Source: Clostridium sp. (GTDB taxonomy: Bacteria; Bacillota_A; Clostridia; Lachnospirales; Lachnospiraceae). Taken from it: a DNA stretch of 22,189 nt. The stretch's first letter is position 1. The number at the start of each line of letters is the position of its first letter. Positions 15,566-22,189 of this stretch are shown here, one piece after another. Under the pieces are notes generated by a model that worked only from the letters and a program-made list of their open reading frames with translations, was not told where the DNA came from and searched no databases. The position numbers and the translations under genes were made by a program. The stretch is from positions 4,847 through 27,035 of the forward strand of contig JAMPAW010000003.1 of assembly GCA_023666975.1 (NCBI GenBank), given 5' to 3'.

Positions 15566-16519
15566 TCAACCCACATACCGCTCTTCTGTTTTTTCTATTA
15601 TGTAATCGTAAATACTTGCATACTGGGTATTTGTAATCCCTAAGGCTCTTGAAAAACTAAGCACCCTTGACGATTCTGCTGTTCCACACAAAAAATTATT
15701 TCCTGTTTTTGCAATAACATAATATTTAAGTGGTAATCCTAATTCTCTAAGCCTCACCGTTTCACTAACAACTGACATATTCCCAGTTATTGGAAGCAAA
15801 TCATAATAAGATATTTCTTCTTGCGATAAATGAACTAAACACCAAATATAATCTTTATTGAAACTAATATCATATTTCTTTATTATTTCTGCTATATCAT
15901 CTACTGACAAATTATATCCATGTATATCTTTATAAGAATTTAAAATTACTTTCTGTCTTTTTTCTATTTCCTCATCTTCAACACGAATACTTATTTCCTT
16001 TTCTTTGCCAATTCTCTTCTTTGAGTCATTATCGTTTTTTTGGATTATCTTTTTTAAAATCAATTTAAATATTAAAAATATACTCTCATTTGCTACAAAA
16101 AATATTGTTAGACTAATAAAATTTTTTAAAATTTTATCATACACGACATTATCCAATATACAACACCTTATTTGATTTGGATTGTTTTTATCCACTGCTA
16201 TGTCTATATTCGTTCCAATCTCTTTATCATCATAAAAATACACAGTGTTTACAAAATCTACTTCATTCATTTCATATGTAATTGTCATTTGCACAACTTC
16301 TCCAAATACAGATTGCCTTAGATACAACGGGTATTCTCTTATGCCTATAATCTGAGCTTCTACAATATTATATTGACTTTTATTTATTTGATATTGAACG
16401 TAGCTTACTAATTGTATTCCTCCCTGTAGATAAATCCTGCCCAAAAATAATAACAGAAAAATTACTATAAAAACCTTCTCATATAATTTTAATATATCAT
16501 ATCTTCTTCTATTGTCCAT
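15566..16519 (-). CDS. Membrane protein, DUF3592-like loop plus possible SUKH-like C-terminal domain, 317 aa, candidate immunity protein
   Basis: Residues 15-33 and 133-154 are membrane segments. The loop between them reads NIVEAQIIGIREY, MTITYEMNEVDFV, then IGTNIDIAVDKNNPNQIR, which fits the DUF3592 pattern of a G..v.v..d..NP turn. After a charged linker (160-190) comes a cytoplasmic domain (about 190-317) with LPITGNMSVVSETVRLRE, LPLKYYVIAKTGNNFLCGT, a V.SFS strand and ASIYDYIIEK. This order resembles SUKH (SMI1/KNR4) domains, a superfamily widely used as immunity proteins in polymorphic toxin systems. The assignment is by eye. The ten-base gap from the RHS stop holds most of the ribosome site GAGGAG, so the two genes are tightly coupled. 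The gene is clearly A+T-rich, like the RHS tail. Confidence 0.78.
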   Translation of the reverse strand: MDNRRRYDILKLYEKVFIVIFLLLFLGRIYLQGGIQLVSYVQYQINKSQYNIVEAQIIGIREYPLYLRQSVFGEVVQMTITYEMNEVDFVNTVYFYDDKEIGTNIDIAVDKNNPNQIRCCILDNVVYDKILKNFISLTIFFVANESIFLIFKLILKKIIQKNDNDSKKRIGKEKEISIRVEDEEIEKRQKVILNSYKDIHGYNLSVDDIAEIIKKYDISFNKDYIWCLVHLSQEEISYYDLLPITGNMSVVSETVRLRELGLPLKYYVIAKTGNNFLCGTAESSRVLSFSRALGITNTQYASIYDYIIEKTEERYVG

Positions 16520-16529
16520 AGTCTCCTCT

Positions 16530-19500
16530 TTACATTAAATCAAGCCATTTTGCTACTGCCTGCACAATATAAGAAGCAACCGCTTGAATCTTTGAAAAGA
16601 AATCATATTGATCATACAACATACCTGATTGCCACTCATACCCATCCATTATTCCCTTATATGCTGCGGCACCTTGTGCCTCCGCTTTACTCATATTTGT
16701 CATGCCAGCTGTCAGTATACCTATTACATCAATAATAATATAGCAAACATCACTTTGAGCTTTTACTATATCACCCGCTTGAATATCATAAATAAAATCA
16801 TATATATATGCCATTATGTCAATAGAATTTGACATTATAGATATCACATTTCCTGCACCAGAGAAAGGGAACACTAAAGACACAGCTGTTCCAATTATAC
16901 TCAAAACCGTTGCAACATTATGGACTATTGTGGTATCATACCTCGCCAACCCAAACGGGTCTAGGAAGCTTACCGGATTCCCTTCCACATATGCATACCG
17001 GTTCAGGCTGCTTGCTCTCTCTAATGTCCCGGTCAGCACATCCTGATTCACAAACCGCTTGATATCCACATTATAGTAACGTGCCCGCATGTAATAGAGT
17101 CCGTTGGCGTCTGTGGCTACGCCATACTGTCCGTTATACAGGAACGGGATATCTTCATTATACTCACCGTCAATCAGTTCCCCATAAGGTGTGTAATTAT
17201 AGGTTTCGATTACCTTTCCCCCGGAATCGGTTACCGCCATCGTGCTTCCCACGTTATTGAAGTGATAGGTCAGGTAGCCGTCAGTCTTATTCTCCTGTGC
17301 CAGAAGTCCCTGTCCATAGAAGTAATACGTTATCTCCTGCCCGGAATCTTTCGCTCTGCGGTCTGTGGTTATGCTCTGCAATACCTGATTCAGTTCCGGC
17401 TGGCTGTTTATCACATACTCCGTCCGCCTTGTTCCGGTCGTTACGGCTGTCCGGTTGTTCTCGGCATCATATTCATAGGCGGTACCGCCTGCTTTCACAA
17501 GTCGGTTGCGGCAGTCAAAGACAAACTCGGTCATCTCTCCCTGCAGCGGACCGTAGGTCATGTTGCCGTCTTTATCATATTTCACCTTCTCGCCGTTATA
17601 GGTGAGCAGGCGGTTGTTCCGGTCATAAGTCATTTCCGCAGTGGCGACCCCGGTAAAGTCCAGTTCACCACTGTACAGCTGCTTTACCTCAGTAATGTTG
17701 CCGGCTTCATCATAGCGGTATTCCTGCCGGTTGACGATGGTTTCCCCGCTCTTATCCAGAATCTGCGTAAGGCGGCCTGCCCTGTCATAGCTTCTGGTCT
17801 CCACGGTTCCGTCCGGCCGTTCCGTCTTCACCAGCCTTGCATTTTCATCATAGGCGTATGCCGTCGTCCTGCCGTTCCAGTCCGTAACGGTTTTCGGGTT
17901 GCCGTTCCGGTCATAGGTATAGGTAACCTTCTCCCCATTCGGGTAAACCAGCTTAACCAGGTTACCGGCTCTGTCATACCGGTAGCCGATTTGATTGCCG
18001 CGGGCATCCTCATAGGATGTCACACGGTTTAATCCGTCGTAGGTCCGGGTGATTGTGCTTGTCTTGTCCCCCACTGTTTCCTGCACCTTCAGCACGTTAT
18101 CATTGGCATCATAAGTATACTCAATCACGCCTGCCTCATCCGTCTGCCGGGTGATTCTCCCCAGTGCATCATATTCATAGGCTGTCTTCTGGCTCCGGCT
18201 GTTCGTTTTTGACGCGGCCAGATTCTGTGCATTGTAGGTGTATCTTACATGGTAATCCTCTCCAATGATTTCGTCAGTGAGGTTATTATTGAGGTCATAG
18301 CGGTAACTGGTCACCCCGCCGTTCGGGTTGGTCAGCGTTGCAAGGTTTCCCATGCTGTCATAGGCTGCGCTTGCCGTATTCCCCAAGGCATCCGTCGAGG
18401 ATGCCAGATACCTGCCGCCCACATAGGAATAAGTGGCTGCATTGCCGGCTGCCACATTCATCTGCTTAACCAGGTTGCCCATGGCATCATAGCTGTTCTT
18501 GGTCACATGCCCGAAAGCGTCCGTTACTCCTGTACAATTTCCCATGCAGTCGTAGGTATAGCTCTCCGTCATCACCCCCTTGGCGTCATAAACTGCGGTC
18601 AGGTTGGAGTTAAGGTCATACTCCATCCTTCTTGTATTTCCCTCCCCGTCTGTCAGGGAAACCACGTTGCCGAGATTGTCGTAACTGATAGACAGGGTAA
18701 CGTCCTCCTGCTTCGTATCCCCCTTCCTTGTCATGGAAACAATCTGCCCTCGTGCATCATAGGCAAATTCGGTTATGCCGCCCTCCGCATCGGTTACACG
18801 GGTACAGTTCATCGCCTTATCATAATCATACTTCGTCACATTGCCGTTATTATCTGTCTGGCGAATGATTTTCCTATAGGCATTATACTCCATTTTCGTG
18901 GAATTGCCTAGTGCATTTTCTATAAATGACAGATTTCCGTCCTTGTCGTAGCCAAAGGAGGTTACCGCACCCGCACCGTCTGTCACCCGGCTGATTCTTC
19001 CCGCCTTATCATAAACCAACGTAGTCGTATTCCCTTTGGCATCCGTCTGGCTCTTTAACAGGCCGTTTCCGTAATAAGCATACTTTATTTCCCCGCCATT
19101 GCTCTGCACCATGGACAGAAGCTGGCTTCCCGCACTGTAACTGGCAGTTTGAATACCTTTGAGCGTATCGGTCAGGGACAGTGCATTGCCAGCCGAATCA
19201 TAGACCGCCTCCGCTGTGGTGCTTCCGTCCGGGCAGACAATCTTTGTCACATTCCCATTGTGATCATAACTGTAGGTAAAGGATTTCCCATCCGGCCGCT
19301 TCTCCTCGATCAGCCGGTCTTCTTCATCATAGACATAGCGGGTCGTATTGCCCTCAGCGTCCGTTTTTGACAACCGTTTGCCATAGTCATCATAAGTATA
19401 GGCTACCGTTGCCTTTTGCCCGTTATCCATGACAACACTTTCCTCTGTCACCCTGCCGGATACATCTACCTGATAATCGGTCACGACCCCGTCCCCGTCA

Positions 19501-22073
19501 ATGTACTGTACCACATTTCCGTTGGCATCATAGGTAAATGAGTGGGTGTTTCCACTACGGTCAGTCAGTGTGTCCAGCATTCCGTTCCTGTAGGTATAAG
19601 AAACCGTGCCAGCGGAGGAGGTTTCCGTCAATATCTGTCCGTTTTCATTATAGGTATAATCCGCTCTCAGACCATTGCCGCCGGTAACGGATTCCACCTG
19701 TCCCGCAGCATTATAGGTATAACCAATATCCGTTCCGTCATTACACTGTACACGGACAACACGGTTATTGTCATCATAAGTATATTGCGTTGTTCTTCCG
19801 GTAGTCTCGACGATTTTCGTGATATTCCCGCTGCTGTCATAGCTGTAATCTGCACCGGTTCCGTCGGGTTTCCGGTAACCTGTCATATCATGATAACGAT
19901 TGTATCTATAGTCCGTTACTCCGCCGATTGTATTTTCATATAAAATACCCTGCCCATATTCGTCTGACACAGCTTTCTCTACTGTCCCGTCCGGATTTGT
20001 CATTGTGACAGAAAGGGTTCCATCATCCTGTTCCAAATAGGCGAAGGTGGTCCTTTCTTCCTTTTTCCCATTGGATATCTGGGAGAGCACCCTGCCTTTC
20101 TCATCATAAGTATTCTCTACATAGATGACTTTATCCCCCTCTTTTCCCTTCAGGATATGCCTCTGTTCGTCATACTCATAGACTAATTTTTTCCCTTTCT
20201 TGCTGGTCAGGACAGTCATGCAGTCTCCATCATAGCTCAATGTTGTCTTCTGGCCCGCAGCATCGGTAATGCTGACAATTCTGCCCTCTTTATCGTAGGC
20301 AGCCGAAATGGATTTACCTGTTGCCTTATCGGTAACAGTCAATGCCTCCTCTGTCCTTGTCACAATGACGGCATATCCGTTTTCATCCACATAACCGGTC
20401 AATATACCATCGGGATCAAACGTATATTTCTCTTGTCCGCATGATAAAATATACCCTTCCCTATTTTTTGTAATCCGGTATTTCTGACTGTCGGTACCAG
20501 TCTGATAATATATTCGCTCCACAGAAGAATCGTCTGCCAATGTAATTGTATTGCCTTCCAGTGTTCCACACACGATATCTGCCGTTTCCTCCGATTCCAC
20601 AAAGGACAAAACCTCATACGGATTCTGATAAAGAATAATCAAAGATCCCTGCTGCTCTATACGCTTTTCATAGTTGTGATACCACCCTCTGCCTGCTTCC
20701 CCTGCCGTCTCTGTGCAAAGAGAGTTATAGGACAATCCGAAAGACAGCGTAGATGCACCAGACACCGCTGCCACCACATGCTCGACGGTAAAGGCACCAG
20801 TCATCAGATTAACCGGGTCTTTTACGTTCTGCGTATTGCCCGGAGTTGACGGTGTTGCCGGCGTTGGTGTTGGTTTATTATTCGTCGTCCCGCCTGTAGT
20901 GCTTGCTGAAGAGTTCTTATCGTCTTCCGGTTCCTCTTTTCTGGGCGGCGTCACCTTGAGAACTTTCTTAGTCAGATGAGACGTAATCGGCTGAAGAGTA
21001 ACCGCTATGCCTGTATTATTTACATCCAGTTCTTCCACATATTTATTCAGAAGGTGATAATATTCCGTGCTGACATCACCCATCGCATCAAATTGAAATT
21101 TCAGAGTTCCGCAAATTGTCTCCCCTGCTTCCAGCGTATCAAACGTGTATTTATCCTCCGGGCATGTAGTGATTTTGGCCGTGTTCTTCATTTTATCCGG
21201 CACATAGTAATCAATTCCGGTATCTATGGAAATCGGGTCCGACATTTGCTGACTGTCCTCATCCCAGAGTCTAATCACGGTGGCCTTTGCGCTTGTAGTG
21301 CTATACTTTCCAAAATTAGTCGTTACATAATGATAATCCGTGTCCGACATATTACTCAGTTGAAACTGGACATAGTAATCCTCTCCGATATAAGCGTCCG
21401 CTTCCGGATAAATATATAAATGTAAGCCCTCACCAACCTCCACTTTTAGCTCATGGTCAGAAACCAGTGATTTGGAAAGTTTTTTGTTAAATGGCTGTAT
21501 TATCGCATCCAAATCTATCTGCAACGGATAACTTCCGGATTTACTGCCTCCCACAAACCACGTATGTGTCCTGCTCTCCCCTCCCAGTAAGGTTCCAATC
21601 TTCCACTCCTTCTGATTGTCTCCCTCCTGCATACTTGCCAAATCCAATCCGTCGGGGAGATTAAGCACTTCTTTTGTATTTTCCAGCCGGAAGGACTCTC
21701 CTGCCTCATTGCATATAGTGACATCTACCTGATAGATATTTTTCATCCATGATATATCGACACCGACTGTTTTGGTAATGACAAGAACAGGATTTTGGGG
21801 ATCATCTGATACATTATCTACTGTAATCTTACCTTTCTTATTTTTATTCTTATCTTCATCTTTATCAGAACTTTCTCCAGGGACACTGTAACCCGGCAAT
21901 GTATACTCTACATGGTCGCTCGTACTGTTAAACACAAGTGTTTGAATATCATCCTTGCCAAAGTCCAAATTAACAGTATACTCAAATACTGTCTTATTCG
22001 ATTCCGTATCAATACCTGCCTCCTTCATCTCCTCTAAAGTCATTTCTCTGGTATCAAATTCTGCTGTAACCAT
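16530..22073 (-). CDS. RHS/YD-repeat protein with C-terminal toxin-like tip, 1847 aa
   Basis: A large polymorphic-toxin carrier. Residues 1-375 look like beta-sandwich domains with an acidic/lysine linker at 68-82. A Ser/Thr/Pro-rich linker at 376-418 leads to DPVNLMTGAFTVEH (419 on, the DUF6531-type start of RHS shells). About 45 YD repeats follow (typical unit YTYDANGNV, YRYDRAGNL), expected to build a hollow cocoon. The RHS-associated core ends at about 1641-1708 with LYYMRARYYNVDIKRFVNQD, LNRYAYVEGNPVS and FLDPFG; DPFG is at 1705-1708 (16950-16961). The last 139 residues are unlike the core: hydrophobic at about 1718-1763 and 1776-1790, with an amphipathic end. I recognise no nuclease or deaminase motif there, so a membrane-acting toxin is inferred. 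No signal peptide follows the ATG at 22073, and its ribosome site is only two bases away, so the 5' end may be lost. Confidence 0.93.
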   Translation of the reverse strand: MVTAEFDTREMTLEEMKEAGIDTESNKTVFEYTVNLDFGKDDIQTLVFNSTSDHVEYTLPGYSVPGESSDKDEDKNKNKKGKITVDNVSDDPQNPVLVITKTVGVDISWMKNIYQVDVTICNEAGESFRLENTKEVLNLPDGLDLASMQEGDNQKEWKIGTLLGGESRTHTWFVGGSKSGSYPLQIDLDAIIQPFNKKLSKSLVSDHELKVEVGEGLHLYIYPEADAYIGEDYYVQFQLSNMSDTDYHYVTTNFGKYSTTSAKATVIRLWDEDSQQMSDPISIDTGIDYYVPDKMKNTAKITTCPEDKYTFDTLEAGETICGTLKFQFDAMGDVSTEYYHLLNKYVEELDVNNTGIAVTLQPITSHLTKKVLKVTPPRKEEPEDDKNSSASTTGGTTNNKPTPTPATPSTPGNTQNVKDPVNLMTGAFTVEHVVAAVSGASTLSFGLSYNSLCTETAGEAGRGWYHNYEKRIEQQGSLIILYQNPYEVLSFVESEETADIVCGTLEGNTITLADDSSVERIYYQTGTDSQKYRITKNREGYILSCGQEKYTFDPDGILTGYVDENGYAVIVTRTEEALTVTDKATGKSISAAYDKEGRIVSITDAAGQKTTLSYDGDCMTVLTSKKGKKLVYEYDEQRHILKGKEGDKVIYVENTYDEKGRVLSQISNGKKEERTTFAYLEQDDGTLSVTMTNPDGTVEKAVSDEYGQGILYENTIGGVTDYRYNRYHDMTGYRKPDGTGADYSYDSSGNITKIVETTGRTTQYTYDDNNRVVRVQCNDGTDIGYTYNAAGQVESVTGGNGLRADYTYNENGQILTETSSAGTVSYTYRNGMLDTLTDRSGNTHSFTYDANGNVVQYIDGDGVVTDYQVDVSGRVTEESVVMDNGQKATVAYTYDDYGKRLSKTDAEGNTTRYVYDEEDRLIEEKRPDGKSFTYSYDHNGNVTKIVCPDGSTTAEAVYDSAGNALSLTDTLKGIQTASYSAGSQLLSMVQSNGGEIKYAYYGNGLLKSQTDAKGNTTTLVYDKAGRISRVTDGAGAVTSFGYDKDGNLSFIENALGNSTKMEYNAYRKIIRQTDNNGNVTKYDYDKAMNCTRVTDAEGGITEFAYDARGQIVSMTRKGDTKQEDVTLSISYDNLGNVVSLTDGEGNTRRMEYDLNSNLTAVYDAKGVMTESYTYDCMGNCTGVTDAFGHVTKNSYDAMGNLVKQMNVAAGNAATYSYVGGRYLASSTDALGNTASAAYDSMGNLATLTNPNGGVTSYRYDLNNNLTDEIIGEDYHVRYTYNAQNLAASKTNSRSQKTAYEYDALGRITRQTDEAGVIEYTYDANDNVLKVQETVGDKTSTITRTYDGLNRVTSYEDARGNQIGYRYDRAGNLVKLVYPNGEKVTYTYDRNGNPKTVTDWNGRTTAYAYDENARLVKTERPDGTVETRSYDRAGRLTQILDKSGETIVNRQEYRYDEAGNITEVKQLYSGELDFTGVATAEMTYDRNNRLLTYNGEKVKYDKDGNMTYGPLQGEMTEFVFDCRNRLVKAGGTAYEYDAENNRTAVTTGTRRTEYVINSQPELNQVLQSITTDRRAKDSGQEITYYFYGQGLLAQENKTDGYLTYHFNNVGSTMAVTDSGGKVIETYNYTPYGELIDGEYNEDIPFLYNGQYGVATDANGLYYMRARYYNVDIKRFVNQDVLTGTLERASSLNRYAYVEGNPVSFLDPFGLARYDTTIVHNVATVLSIIGTAVSLVFPFSGAGNVISIMSNSIDIMAYIYDFIYDIQAGDIVKAQSDVCYIIIDVIGILTAGMTNMSKAEAQGAAAYKGIMDGYEWQSGMLYDQYDFFSKIQAVASYIVQAVAKWLDLM

Positions 22074-22148
22074 TTCTCCTTTTTCCAGATTAATGATAAT
22101 CTCTTTACTCTGTCCTGCCTCTACGACAGCTTCTACCTCCCTACATAG
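22074..22148 (-). other. Coding-like 5' extension of the RHS frame without start codon
   Basis: The RHS frame stays open for 25 codons above the chosen ATG, to a TGA at 22149-22151. It reads VEAVVEAGQSKEIIINLEKG into the ATG, which looks like protein rather than leader. No ATG, GTG or TTG occurs in it. Upstream of the TGA this frame has further stops, while another frame is open from the window edge to a TAG near 22143. This suggests truncation or a frameshift at the 5' end. Confidence 0.5.
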
Positions 22149-22189
22149 TCAAGTCTTTTTTCCTTAAAATTAAGGATTTGTTTACATTG

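Noticed and set aside
17262..18032. 256-codon plus-strand frame inside the RHS gene (also 18249-18911, 19149-19943)
   Set aside because: These are antisense frames created by the repeated YD codons of the RHS gene; they lack ribosome sites, and their translations follow the repeat period.
17400..20300. Short repeated strings such as TCATAGGTAT at roughly 60-base spacing, resembling a repeat-spacer array
   Set aside because: They encode the tyrosine-aspartate core of the YD repeats in one long open frame; the copies are degenerate and the intervals are coding, so it is not a CRISPR array.

Overview
The window looks like chromosomal DNA of a Gram-positive Clostridia bacterium, most likely a member of the Lachnospiraceae. 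The reasons are strong Shine-Dalgarno sites before nearly every gene, an L10 leader, a valine T-box, Rho-independent terminators with long T runs, TTGACA/TATAAT-type promoters, and protein sequences of clostridial type. The family is inferred from general resemblance, not from a search. All genes but one run on the minus strand, so each operon is read from high to low coordinates.

Right to left in the housekeeping part: valS (10722-13367) sits behind a valine T-box with its own promoter, followed by a sulfotransferase-like gene. A sodium:solute symporter follows, with a consensus promoter and a terminator. Next come a small COG2426-type membrane exporter and corA. Then rplJ-rplL appear behind an L10 autoregulatory leader. 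Between rplL and rpoB lie three extra genes: an HD-domain phosphohydrolase, a class Ic aspartate aminotransferase-like enzyme and an unknown helical protein. rpoB follows with its own strong promoter and is cut by the left edge of the window. The usual rplK-rplA pair is not next to rplJ, so the classic rplKAJL-rpoBC cluster is split here.

The right part is an accessory island. A PD-(D/E)XK (Rpn-like) nuclease gene runs rightward with a TTG start and a leader containing mutually exclusive hairpins. It ends at a bidirectional terminator facing a leftward cassette. The cassette starts with a 1847-residue RHS/YD-repeat protein (16530-22073). Its last 139 residues, after the DPFG motif, form a different, A+T-rich, hydrophobic domain. 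Ten bases downstream begins a membrane protein with a DUF3592-like extracytoplasmic block and a possible SUKH-like C-terminal domain. A second, shorter membrane protein with a similar block follows it through a TAATG junction.

I read this as a polymorphic-toxin cassette: RHS carrier, membrane-active C-terminal toxin, and two candidate membrane immunity proteins. The toxin tip matches no toxin family I recognise. The 5' end of the RHS gene seems to lack its secretion region, so this copy may be truncated or orphaned, and a coding-like fragment beside the terminator hints at earlier turnover of the cassette.
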